Shown piece by piece: positions 1 through 12,200 of a stretch of DNA of 64,000 bases. Each line of letters begins with the position of its first letter. Position 1 is the first letter of the stretch. Made by a program: the position numbers and the translations under genes. The DNA is taken from contig CM073329.1 in assembly GCA_037043015.1 (NCBI GenBank), positions 15,082,648-15,146,647 on the forward strand, written 5' to 3'. The notes below the pieces were generated by a model. The model had not been told where the DNA came from. It saw only the letters and a list, made by a program, of their open reading frames with translations, and made no database searches. Origin of the DNA: Bryum argenteum. Taxonomy: Eukaryota > Streptophyta > Bryopsida > Bryales > Bryaceae.

Positions 1-138
1 GTTTTAATTGTCGATGGCTACCCTTCATCTTCTTCTGTGATACCTGGCAGTGACTGCTGCCAGGTGTGAATGAACCCCAGGATGTGGATGTATGCTGCTA
101 TGTTTGCCATAATAACGTTTTGACTTGGCATATTGCAG

Positions 139-1982
139 AGGCGTGAACTGGAGTTAGGAGAGGTTCAACGTAAGCTCGCAGTGGCGAACTGCACATTGTG
201 TGAAACTGTCGAATGCAGGGATGCACGCATTCAAGAGCTGGAGAATATGCTTTGCAATAAGCAGCAAGAGGTACACTCTTGACTCGAGGTTTTTAATCTG
301 TAGTGACATGCGCTCCAGTCTTTCTCAAAAATTCTACCTGTAAGTACAAAAATCCTCTTAAAGTATAAGAGCAACCAGTAATGACGTGAAACTGGGGTTG
401 CAGGTGCAAGAGACGCAACAACACTTACAGGATTTGGAGCTTGCAATGGATCTCAAAGAGAGTCTTGTACGAAAGTTGGAATACGAATTAAAGCTTCTGT
501 CTGGTGAGTACCCTCTGCATCCATGGTCTCTTACACGACATTCAGATCCATGAGTCGAGATTAATTGTTGCATACTAGATTCGCAATCGAATAGAAACCA
601 AGACCATGTACTGCTCTTAACTCACGAATCATTTCGTAGTCGCTCTTTTTACAACCCATCTTGCCTTTCTACCGCTCCTTTCAACACATGAACTTCGACT
701 TGCGATTTCATCAGAAACAGCATAAGCATGTTCATCATATGAAACCAGAAGTCTAAGAAAGGATTTCACTCATTTTCGGCTCCGTGAATTGCATATATTA
801 TGAAGTACAGAACAGGCAGCCCTGAAGACAAAAACGTTCGTTTCAAGTTTAAGTTCCTGGTCAGCAACGCCACAATTCAATCATGATGCAAATGCTTCTC
901 TAGGAGGGGGGATACATAATGTGAAAGTGAGGGAGTCCATCCGCAACACCTACGTTGAAACCAAGAGTGCTCTGCAACAGCATAGTGCTCAGGGCATGAC
1001 CATGGAAGGAGGAACATCGATAGGAAGAGATAATATGGACGCATATGTGCCCGAGCTCTCCACTTCAACTCCCGAAGAGCCATGTTTCAATGAGGTTCCC
1101 CGACCGGTGGCCGACTGCTTCGAACCTCACTTGGATGACACGCCCCCTCTTGATAAGCCACCAGATAAGCTACCTGAGGTCCGTGCACCCCGACCGCCGG
1201 TGACATCATACCACGTAGAGTCTCCTACGGCATCACAGGGAGGCCTGTCCCATGTTAAGGAACGTGCACATATGGATATGAGCACTGAGACTTCCAGGCC
1301 AGGGATGCCAAGTGAGGACTCGCTTGATCAGGAGAGTCGTTCTGTCTTGTTGTATCAGGGGCAAGATGTGTCACAACCTGACTGGGAGACGTCTTTTGCA
1401 CTGGTTTCCACAACGAGGCCAACACCACCTGGAAACATGTCGGAACCTGGATATAGTCTGACAGATGGGAGAGAGCAAGTGCAGCCTCTCGAAGGTGGGA
1501 GTGGAGGAATAGTTCAAACCACGGGAGAAGGCACAAATTATCGCATGGTGTTGGATGATGATCCGAATGCCGTGGACAGCCTTCACGTCGAAATTCAACG
1601 CTTGCAGGCTCGCATCATGAGTCGTTTGAGAGATTCCGCCGCTCCATCAGACGTAAGCTTTTCAGAATCCTCTTTTACAGCCATCCATATTCTCTTGCAA
1701 CCACCGTACTTTCAGTCCCCCTTTTATCAGTCATGACTATTGTAAACACTATCAAGAAATTGGTCTGGTGTCGTAGTATGGAAGTGCTCTTTTCAAGAGT
1801 ACCCTCCTTGCTTTTAAATGTTCCTCCTAATTATCAATTAAAAATCTTATGGAAGCTGTTCATACTGAGTTTGTTGATGAATGTGAGCAGGATCCTTCAA
1901 CAAACCGAAGTGGCTCCACAAGAGCAACACCTAGGCCCCCGGGAGAAACTGACCCAAATACTGGAAGGCCCTGGGATGGTCG
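139..1982 (+). CDS. 3' part of a coiled-coil protein gene (unidentified), exons 139-270, 404-503, 904-1652, 1891-1982
   Basis: I do not recognise this protein. Four exons join in frame with GT-AG borders: 139-270 (phase 0), 404-503 (ends phase 1), 904-1652 (phase 0) and 1891-1982 (ends phase 2). The first two encode a charged, heptad-like coiled coil containing RRELELGEVQRKL and LQDLELAMDLKESL. The third exon encodes about 250 residues rich in Pro, Ser, Thr, Glu and Asp that look disordered, then a short helix with HVEIQRLQARIMSRL. The fourth is again Pro/Ser/Thr-rich. The 5' end lies outside the window. The 3' end is unclear: the obvious next acceptor (after 2025) leads to a stop within a few codons, while another frame just beyond reads open to about 2213. 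A cytoskeletal or scaffold role would be a guess from the coiled coil alone. Confidence 0.55.
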
Positions 1983-2039
1983 GTGAATGTCAATACATTC
2001 CCAGCTGCGCTAATTATTATACCTAGGCGTCGGTTGTAG

Positions 2040-2700
2040 CAGTGGGGTAAATCTGCTGATAATGACAAGAAGCCAGTGTCATCAGATTCAATTCGGTGGC
2101 AGCTTCTTCAAGATTCTCCTCGCACCGCCTCATCCTGGCCTTTGCTTTACTGCCGTGTGTTAGAACGTCAAGGAGCAGTCAGTGGCTGGCTGTTGAGGAG
2201 AACATCACGAGCAGCAGAAACGTAGCAAACAAATTCCTAACAGCTCAATGTACAGAATCACAACCACTTATTAAATAACACTGCACTGAATGAGCGGGTG
2301 CGGAGGGGAAAAGCGAATTGGAGAAGAGAGAGTCTGTCAATTTTAAGAATGGCACCTTCAAATTATCCTGGAGAAGGAATCTAATCGGCCAGCCAGCACA
2401 TGCCAGAAGTATCCCAAGCTTGAACGTGTTGGGTCACGTATCTTGCGGACACAGCTGCAGAGGAGCGTCTACCTACAAATTTTATCAGATCGAATCAAGA
2501 GAAGGATTTGAGCTGCTGAGTCTTCATACACGATTAGCCGCAGCGATCGCCATGAATGTACAGAGCAAGATTGCTCCAGTTCCCAGTGGCCTTCAAATGA
2601 CAACCTCTGCAATCATGGAGTCGACCCGGAGAATACTAACTGCAATTGGCATCCTGTTGGCATGCAACTGTTGATCGAATGTTGTTTTTTTGAGTAAATA
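2040..2700 (+). other. Possible 3'-terminal exons or UTR of the coiled-coil gene
   Basis: Several short stretches look like coding sequence. One frame from about 2040 to 2213 includes IRWQLLQDSPRTASSWPLL. A stretch after the acceptor-like site near 2240 includes NERVRRGKANWRRESLSIL. Another near 2420-2500 includes LERVGSRILRTQLQRSVYL. They could be alternative or terminal exons of the upstream gene, or decayed exons. I cannot join them in one consistent phase, so no product is proposed. Confidence 0.25.
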
Positions 2701-5700
2701 TCTCCCCATTGTATTTCCCTCGAGATTCCTACCTCATTCAATGTTTGAGTTAACTTCTGTGTGACCAGCCTTCACTAGGAACGGAAGTCCATGCGCGCCT
2801 TGAGCGGCTTCTGCTGAGGTGAGCCCTGAACATTGAATTTTGTGCACTGAAGACTTGTATAGTACATTGCTTGAGCTTTGTGGCTCAGACACATGCTTAA
2901 GGACGTCTACAGTCTATTTTTGAGAACGATAGTTGCTGTGAATGATGTCAAATTTTTCATCATATTGATCGCATGCCGATTGTAGTATAGTCATGTTGAA
3001 TGGTGTGTTAGATGGAGGGCTCTTTATCAGAAAACACGCTCAAGACTCAAAAAGAATCGACTCAAAAACGTCCAATTCTACTTGAAACCAGACAGGATGT
3101 GCTTGAAACTAGGAACATATGAAGTCTTCGAACGGAGGTCTGGTCACCCCAGATCTGTATTGGATGCTTGTCAATTGGCTTCTTCCACCCACACTAACTT
3201 CTTGCACACTATTTCTATCGTGTGGTCATCGTGATAAGCTATATTTTTCAAGCATAGTTAACGACTAGAACCATTTCAATACTGTAAATTTTTTTACTTG
3301 GAGGATTGTGAGTTCAGCATAGAGTCAAATTTTGAAAATGTTGCAGAGTTAACATGCTTTGGAAGTTTCTATCTTTGTTGTCTCTTATCTTTAACTTTGT
3401 AAGTGTATTTGAAATTATACACCTTAGTAGATTCCTTTATATACATTGTGAATGTAATTTGTTGGATATTTTTGAATTTAAAAATTCTTTATTTGTATCA
3501 TGGTGTAAATTTCCTTGTGCAACATGTTGTGGAGTATGTCTCTTGAGATAATGTATTGATTTGAAGATGAGGATGTTGTTCGCACATGATGTGACTATTA
3601 TTAGAATGTTATACTTATCTAAAATAGGATTCATTGCTTCATGGACATACAACTTGTATTTAATTTTGATTTGTACATATTACAAAGTTTGTTGTTGTAC
3701 AGGGATGTATTGCAATGTGACGTCCATCTCAGAAAGAATTCAAGTGTTGTTACCATGAGGTTGGTTGCTTGTACTAAAATGTGACTTCTACTACATTCTG
3801 AGTAGAATCTACCATTTCATTGCAATGTGGTGTCTAACATGTCTTATATGTGATGTTTATCGAGGCCAGGCTTAGGGCGGGTGGCGCCACAATACTTACT
3901 AGTCGCACCGCACCTTCAGTAGTCATGGTGCTTCAGGCCATTCTCCTGCTTTTGCTAACACAGTTGCTCAACATTCCTCAGAATCCTCTGGAACTCCAAC
4001 GTCCAAACTTCACACCACATATATCATCTCCTACTTCTACTCTCAACTTACCCTCAATACTTTCTCCTCACCTCATGCTAACAACCGTCCAGTGGCTTGC
4101 GCAACAACTAGACGTGCCACCCTCGCACCATATTTTCAGCACCTTCACTAAAATACAATGACACCATCACGTCGCTCATCTGAAATGCACCACTCCTCTC
4201 GATTTCTGAAATTTGCCGCTTCTGGATCCAAAAAGAAGAAGATAATTGTATAAATGTATGAATGCATGGAATCGCGTGCCTTCCACACTATCTTGGAGCC
4301 AAGTGAGCCGACCCCTACTAATGATGAGCCTGTCGCAATCCGTGACTCTTCGAAAGATTGTACGCCAAGAGAGACGTTATCACCGAATCGCTCTCTCACC
4401 GACGCTACACACCCTTGAAAGGAGGGTCGATTGCTATTAGAGGATGATTCTGACTTCGAGCCTTCTCTGTTGTCCTCCGACACTTCAACCTATCGCCAGG
4501 AAGTCCACTGCTTTCAAATTTCATCACTGCAGCCGCGAGAACCGCTCTTGAATGAGATTCCCTTTGAACTAGATGACCTCTTGATTCTGAAGTCGCAGCC
4601 TGCACACTCCATGTCCCAACACGAAGCTAAACCCACCTATGCCATTCAATTTACGCAACAAAGAGGTGACTCTAACTAGTATTTTCCATTCTGGTACTTA
4701 TTCTCTGTTCATTTAAATTTTTAACACACGCGCTACAGTAGCACCCGACCAGAACTTTACAGCTGAGTACCTAGCCATGCAAGAAACTCCAGAGTCTGAG
4801 ATCCAAGAATACTTTAATGTCGCCATGCCTTTGCGCATGTTCCTTAGCAGCTATTCTCTACATATTGCCCACATGGAAAACAAGGTCAGTATTACCACCT
4901 AACCCCAATCCCCAAATTTTTTGACATAGATGCATCTACAAGACTCTACCCTATATACCATGTTACTATTAAATTTGATAGGCACTACCCTAACATGTCC
5001 AAACTTGAGGTTCAACAAGCTATACAGGCTAGATTGAAAACTATGAGCATACCTCTCACTAGTCGCTTCAGGGAACGAGATGCGACACTTGTCTCCCAAC
5101 AAAACACATGATGGTTAGGCACTCTCAAACTTGATCTTCTAAACCTTGCAACAAATGGAATTGCATTACTTAGAGGCCATAGATTCTTCACACGTCAACT
5201 CCATAACGGTGAATATGCCACAAGAAAAGCAGAAAAAGGGTTCGAATTTCTTTCAAGAGCTAGCAATCGTAGGCTTCACCTCCGGAGCCCAATCCTTAGC
5301 AAGTTGAACTCTTAGCAACTTCTTGGTGAGCTTATTATACTAGGATGCGCATCAAGACACAACCCTAAAGATCATCGGGGGAACGAATCGCACAACTGAC
5401 CACCAAACTATAACAGATATAACGGTAGCCTCTGAACACACAAAAACTTACATGCTTCAACACCCTCTTATCTTTAACAACAATATCATCATTGTCTCTG
5501 TCACACTACACCCCTCTACTCCAACAGCCACAACATGTGTTGCTCTCACTACCATGCTTATAGTCAAGGATATCCTACTACAATACTCTCAAATTCAAGT
5601 AACACTTGCACTTCACCAATTGTTTGGCGCCGCGAACATTCTTACTCTCATACAAATAACGATTCAACTAGGAGGCATGAAAGATTAGCATTAATCCATT

Positions 5701-7272
5701 GTATTAATGTTGTTGTGTATATTCATTGGAGTCATGGGAAATTTGTGGATTCCGTCCCACACAAGCAGAGCATTGCCGGCACTAACCCTAAGACCGAATC
5801 TAAGGTCCACAATGATCGCCCAACTCGGGAGCTGCTTGTTGATAAGATCTCGACTTTGAAGAATCAACTCACTCTAAGACCTTCGCTTATCCAGCTAGAA
5901 GCATCTCCAAGACGTGTCAAAGGCCGAATCGAAGCCAAGCTTGAAGGTGACAACATCAGTTGCCACACCACAAAATCAGTAGACGTTGCAGTCGCCTCCA
6001 ACACCTCAGATGAAGAGCACATCCTTCATCAGTACAGTTACTCACTAATGCATCACGTGAATATAATCACAAAATTCTACACATTTCTACAATACTAGTT
6101 CAGGGTGAGGATGAACATATGCTAAATATTCTAGGACACTAGTTCATGAACAATATCAAGAACTACCTGCCCTGGATTACCACACTAGCATTGTTAGACA
6201 AGAATGGTGAGTAGATTCACGACACGTATGTTGTATTACACTAAACTTCTTCTTGCTCTTTTAGCAACCTTAATACTACAGACTTGATTACTGATTAACT
6301 CTCCTTTATAACCACGCCAGACCAAACTATCCAAGTGTGTATCGCGCTCTTACAACTTCCTCTCGCCACTCCGATCTCATTGTTGCTCACACTTCTGCAA
6401 TCAATTGCTAGCCCGATGACAAGAAAAAACATACTTTACCCCACGGCGCACCATGATGTGACTATTGCCTTCATGACTCGAACCACCTCGATCGAGACTT
6501 TGATGGCAAAAACAACATCTCTTGTGCACAAGCTCTATGAATTACACAAAGCACTCCAATCACACTCCAACTTGAAACCGTACCTTTCACAAAACAACTT
6601 GCAACCTAGATGCTTGCAAACAACATATAACTCTCTATAAACGAATTGTCTGGGATTTGAGATTTTCATACAGAGCAACGTAAGTCCAGACCCCCGAAAC
6701 TTGCATGCGCAACAAACCATCTCCACACAAGGAGTGTTTCTCTCTCCTGTCATAATTGAGCATGTAGAGTGACAAATGTCTCCACCCCAAGATACAACAA
6801 TCATCAATAGATACACATCAGTATACACATCAATAAAAACCATCGTAACCTTTCAAATTCTATCTCCCTATTTCAAAATAACCTCTTCTTACCTTGTAAC
6901 TAACACTCTATGCTGCCAAACCAATTATAATCCTGTCATATACAAAGACTTGCTGTTATATATTCTATTAAATATAGATTGCGGTCCTAATTAGGATGAT
7001 ATTTGGTCACTATAGTGTCTATCTTGGAAAGGAAAGAGTAGTGCGGTCACAAAGGCCCTTTGTCCGAGGGACACCATGCCATTTTCATTACAAACAGACA
7101 CTTCAGTTACGCTAGCCTGTAAAAAGGTTCATTGTTTTATTATTGTTATGATGTTTATCTAAAACTTGATAAACAACTCCCATAGTATTCCCGACGTGTA
7201 CGAAGATACCGCTACCTTGTTGAAAAAAAACATGGAGGTCCAATTTTGGTTTCAAAGATTCAAAAATTAACC
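2701..7272. other. Gene-poor, degenerate repeat-like region
   Basis: No convincing gene is visible. Positions 2700-3850 are AT-rich with short random ORFs. Positions 3850-6700 have a different base composition, C- and A-rich on this strand, and contain short decayed ORF pieces. One near 4980-5100 reads in part as LEVQQAIQARLKTMS, and another at 5535-6098 is about 187 codons long. This composition is typical of old, mutated mobile-element sequence. No diagnostic domain is readable, so no family is assigned. Confidence 0.3.
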
Positions 7273-7533
7273 TTAACCCCTAAAGATCCACGATGTTTTG
7301 GGAGCTTGAAATCCCAACACTCACCACTATGTACTAATGGGGGTACGTACAATATTTTTTTTATAACTTCAACCGTAGGATCTTGAAGTAGACTACCATT
7401 GGTAGTAATATGAAAATTTTCAACCGTTGGATCATCGTTAGATGTGAGATCATAACATTTGAAGTTGACTGTAATTATTTTTTTGCCTTGACGGTAAAAG
7501 CCGAATCGGTGGCCGTGGTCGTTTAGGGGTTAA
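7273..7533 (+). mobile_element. 261-bp piggyBac-type MITE, derivative of the 28,321-33,849 element
   Basis: The element starts TTAACCCCTAAAGATCCACG and ends CGTTTAGGGGTTAA, giving a TTAA at each edge and CCCCTAAA inverted ends. The left ~220 bp follow the left end of the large element at 28,321. They share the TTAACCCCTAAA start, the ATGTTTT...GGAGCT block, then AACCGTARGATC, then AACCGTTGGATCATC, in the same order. The last ~40 bp, including AAAGCCGAATCGGTGGCCGT, are identical to its right end. It is therefore best read as an internal-deletion derivative mobilised in trans. The TTAA duplication and the CCC-starting terminal repeat are hallmarks of the piggyBac superfamily. Confidence 0.8.
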
Positions 7534-7654
7534 GTTTATTGTTTGGAAATAGAAAAACTCCTAACAGTCAAAATGGTTTTGTATGAAATTAGCAATTTGC
7601 ATTTTCTAATGAAAGTAGAGGTTCCTAACCTGATGGAGTTTGTAATCTTGGTCT
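7534..7654. other. Spacer between two TTAA elements
   Basis: A short AT-rich stretch with no recognisable gene separates the 261-bp MITE from the next TTAA element. Confidence 0.4.
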
Positions 7655-8602
7655 TTAACCCTTTCATGACCACTCCTGTTTTGGAAGTCGAGGTTTTTTT
7701 GAGGTGTCTGGATGTATTTTGGAGTGCATCGAACACATGAAGGGTCAAAATTAAGATCCGACCGTATAAATGTGTAGTGAACTTCATATACATGCTAGTG
7801 GCCAAACATGGGTCAGATCTACCGTATGAACTAGAGTATTATGATGTTCCGAGTCAAGTGTAGTACATAGCGTATACATGACCTCGAAGCTTTTTACTAG
7901 GATTAGAGACCAGAATATCCAGATTTGGGCAAAACACATGTGGTCAATATTGTAGACAGTTTGAAGATCTATCCAACCACACCATGAGCGTTGCATTTCG
8001 AGCATTTATGAAACAGAAATTGTGAAAAGAGACCAAGAACCGAGTTCCTTGTATATGGTAGCGTACGAGAAATACATGGGATATCGTAGCAAATATGGTC
8101 AGATTGAAAAATCAGACATGGTCACATTCATCAGACGTTGAGCCTTGACGTAGAATCAGTGTGCGAACAACATGTGTTGATTCTTTTTGGGGAGAATTTC
8201 AGGTTGTACAAACGTATACGCTTTTATAGACGGTGTAGGGTTGCCAAAAGAAATCAACTCTTCTTTTGACGACGGAGCCAATTGAGTAGTACCCCCATGC
8301 TCCCATGTTCCCAAAGAACCCTTAGAATTGGTGTCATGTGTCTTCGATAGCCGTATCTCCTGAATCTTTCTCAATTCTTTCCAAACCAGCTACCGTATCT
8401 CATACTCATCACCATGTATAGACAGCTCTACCAGGCGGAGTACGAGTCCAAACGCATCGTTGTTTTTTGTAGTAGATCCACCACATACTCCTCTTTTGGC
8501 GTTGTTCTCTAACATTTTGCTGTTTCTACACAGATTCTACTCAATCATGGAATAACCACACTTCAGCGACCATATTTGGTTGATTGGTCATGAAAGGGTT
8601 AA
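7655..8602. mobile_element. 948-bp TTAA-flanked nonautonomous DNA transposon
   Basis: The left end TTAACCCTTTCATGACCA (7655-7672) and the right end TGGTCATGAAAGGGTTAA (8585-8602) form a perfect 18-bp inverted repeat including the TTAA at both edges. The interior has no substantial ORF. The TTAA target and CCCTTT start fit piggyBac-type transposition. The terminal sequence differs from the CCCCTAAA group, so this is a separate subfamily. No transposase for exactly this terminus is seen here. Confidence 0.7.
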
Positions 8603-9287
8603 CCCAATCATATGAAGGTACCCAATTGAGACTTGAAATCTTGATAACTTTTGCAAATAATATCAAATTCAAATAATCTTTAGTGCATTGAATTCTTCTT
8701 GCTCTTTCTTATAAAGATATGTAATGATTCAACGACTTTAAATATATAAAACAAGAAATCAGAAAAAAATCATCAATTTAGATGCTTCTACCTAACACAT
8801 TATAGAGACACTTGTTCTAGAACGAAAACCGGTCTTTATCCATTGTAAAGCCACGTGTATCAGCCTTCGGCCACAGACGAACGAACTACAAAGCCGTCGT
8901 CGTTGACGTGGACGAACGAGGGTTTACCACGAACGGACGAGCGAAAGACCGTCCTCGTTGAGAGCGACGAACGATAGTCTACCACGCGCGAACGAAAGAC
9001 CGTCCTCGTCGTCGTCTTCCCGAGAAGCTACTATACCATGGGCTGTACATGTGTTGGTTTGCGCTGATCCCCGACCGACCTCTCTCCAGCCATGGTGCTC
9101 CAAACCCTAGCGTAGTCAACAGAGATCGGAGGGCCTGAATCAGGTTGAAAGCGGAGGAGCCGCAGCACGGGCGGGTTGTAAGGGATGAGTAGTCGGTGGT
9201 GAGGTCGAAGCGGAGGACAACAAGGGGACAAGGAGAAAGAGAAATAGGACACCTCACTTAGTTTTTAATCTTCTGGCTACAACGGTT
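8603..9287. promoter_or_regulatory. Upstream region of the SUD1-like gene, with diverged direct repeats
   Basis: From about 8870 to 9025 a motif around GACGAACGA recurs, with segments such as GAAAGACCGTCCTCGT repeated about 60 bp apart. GC content is higher than in the DNA to the left. The stretch lies just 5' of the start codon at 9288 and probably holds the promoter and 5' UTR. I see no convincing TATA box and assign no transcription start. Confidence 0.35.
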
Positions 9288-12200
9288 ATGGAGGAGATTG
9301 GCGCCGTGGAGCCGCCGCGGACCGATGCGCAAGGTTTAGTGGACGAGGAGGGAGACGACAGGGGCAGGGGTGAAATCGCGGGTAATCGGAATCAAGTACC
9401 GGATGGTGATCCCGATGACGAAGAAGATGTTTGTCGAATCTGTCGAACGCCTGGCGAGGCCGATTCGTCCTTGTACCATCCCTGTGCCTGTAGTGGCAGT
9501 ATCAAGTATGTCCACCAGGAATGCCTCCTGCAGTGGCTCAACCATAGCAATGCTCGGCAGTGCGAGGTACGGCTACGAGGCAGATCCTGCGCTTTTGTAG
9601 TTTTTGGAAATGAAAATGGTTGTTGATTGATGGATTTGGCGTGCTTGAAAGGCGAATTACAGGATAGCTGGATTTTTTGGTGGAGGAGTTTTAGTATTGT
9701 CGGTATTAGGGCTTGATCGTGATTAGTGGATGTTTGATTGCAGGTTTGCAAGCATATGTTTGCATTTTCGCCTGTGTACGCGGAGAACGCGCCTACCAGG
9801 CTTCCTGTACGGGAGCTATTTCTAGGCATGACATTGAAAGCGTTGAAAGGGACACGCTTCTTTGTGCGATTGATGTTTGTAATCTGCGTGTGGCTTCTGT
9901 TGATCCCGTTCGTGACGCTATGGATTTGGAGGTTTACGTTTGTGCGGAGTTTGGTGGAAGCCAAGCGTCTCTTCTTTAGCCGGTGGACTTTTGGTCTGCT
10001 ACTCACAGACTGCTTGCAAGGATTTCTGCTTTCAGCTGGAATTGTTTTCATCTTTCTTGGAGTTACATCGTTACGGGAGTATTTTCGACATTTGCGTGAA
10101 ATAGCTGGAGGGCAGGATGGTGAAAGGGATGACGACGGAGTGGACAGGGGCTTGGGGGGACGAGCTGGCAGGCGCATAGGTCAGGTTGTTGCTGGAGTTA
10201 GGGGTTTTGGTGGTGATGGGGGTGGTCAGGCAATGGGCAATGGAGGAGGAGGCCCCCATGTTAATCACGATGTAGCTGTTGTTCCTGTTCCTCAGGGCCT
10301 GGCAGCTGGAGCTGGTCAGTTACTGCGCCGCAACGCTGAGAATGTAGCTCTTCGCTTGGAAATGCAAGCCGCACGACTTGAGGCTCATGTTGAACAAATG
10401 TTTGATGCAGTGGAGGATGCTGACGGTGCTGAAGATGTACCGTTTGATGAGCTTGTTGGGATGCAAGGACCTGTTTTCCACTTACTCGAGAATGCAGTCA
10501 CAGTAAGTAGCTCTCAAACGAGATTTCTGGAGGCAATTCGGCACTCTTCCTTCTGTTTTATGATTATAAGTAATTTTTTTTGCTGGTGGCTCTGCCTAGT
10601 GACACTGTACTGATTCAATATGGTTCTATATGCAGGTGCTGCTGAGCAATGCAATCTTTCTTGGAATTGTCGCTCTTATACCGTTTACTCTCGGTCGGAT
10701 CATCATATCTGTATTCTCGAAGATAATGGTAGCGACAGGAAGTGTGAGGACCCTAACACGCTGGTCAGAGACATCCATCGCCGTTTTTGGTGTCAATGGC
10801 AGCTCCACTGCAGGAGGTTTGGATGTGAGTCCTGGTTCTCTGTTGATGGGGGAACAGAAAGGAAGTAATAACAGCTTCTTCAATATACTAGCTGAAGCTG
10901 GGCTTGGAGGAGTCATTTCAGACAATGCAACAGTTACTGTTGATGCAGTCACAGAAGCGATGGTGTCAGCGTTTAGGTTCTCAGATGCAGCAACCGTGGC
11001 TGTAGGGTATACGGCAATCTTTTCAGCTATTTTGTTCTACCTGGGACTTATTGCTCTTATAAGATACAGTCGAGGGGAACCTATGACCGTTGGAAGAATC
11101 CGTGGAGTTGCTTCTATGGCTGAGGCTGCGCCATCGGTAGCTCGACAGATCATTGCTGGGGTGAGCTATATGGCTACAGGGACAAAGGTTGCATTTCTGC
11201 TGTTCATTGAGCTTGGGGTGTTTCCGCTCTTATGTGGATGGTGGTTGGATATATGCACTCTGGGAATTCGTGACGTTACACTCACTCAAGCGATGGCGTT
11301 CTTCATGGCATCTCCTTCAATGAGCTCTTTCCTTCATTGGCTGGTTGGAATAGTCTATATGCTTCAGATCAGCATATTTGTGAGCCTTCTGCGAGAGGTA
11401 TTATATAAATTGCTTTATAGGCCTCCCTTTGATATTCCTTTCTCGTATTTGCCTTATATAATCCCGTGTTAGCGGCACTGGCATGGAGAATAGTGATTAT
11501 TTCTGCTTCGTCCGACCTATTATTTAAATCAAGCAAACTTGTGTTCCAGGTACTTAAACCAGGGGTTTTGTATTTCTTACGGGACCCGGCTGATCCAAAC
11601 TACAATCCATTCCGAGATCTTATCGATGATCCCTTACATAAGCATGCCCGGCGGGTTCTCCTTTCCGTAGTAGTCTATGGAAGCCTCATTGTCATGCTGG
11701 TGTTTTTGCCTGTTCGACTAGCAATTTCAATTGCTCCTTACATGTTTCCTTTGGACATCAGGTGAGCAATCTCCTTCGTGGTATTGCTCTTCGACATGTT
11801 TGAGTTATTTTTCAACTTATTATCTCTGCTCTCAGTTTGATGAACTCATTGTCTCTGCTTGTTCTGCTTATCGAGTAGCTAGTTCACTCTTTGTATCAAT
11901 GAGGGCACTGAAGGCAAGGAGCTGTTCTGGTCTTGCAGGGTATCGGATCCTTTCACCGAGATTCCAGCAGATATGTTGCTGTTTCATATATGCATACCCT
12001 TCGCTGTGGAGCACTTCAGGCCTCGTGCAACAATCAAGACCGTCCTTTTACACTGGTTCCAAACTGTAGGCTGGGCTCTGGGCTTATCAGATTTCCTGCT
12101 TCCTGGAGCCGAAGAAGCGAATGGAGTTGTTGCCAATCATAATGAAGAGAGGAGACAGGACAGAGCTCACAATCTCTTCGATGATAATCAAGGAGGAGCT

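Noticed and set aside
2318-2674. 118-codon plus-strand frame as a gene
   Set aside because: Its composition is not protein-like throughout, and other frames across the same stretch look more like exons of the upstream gene.
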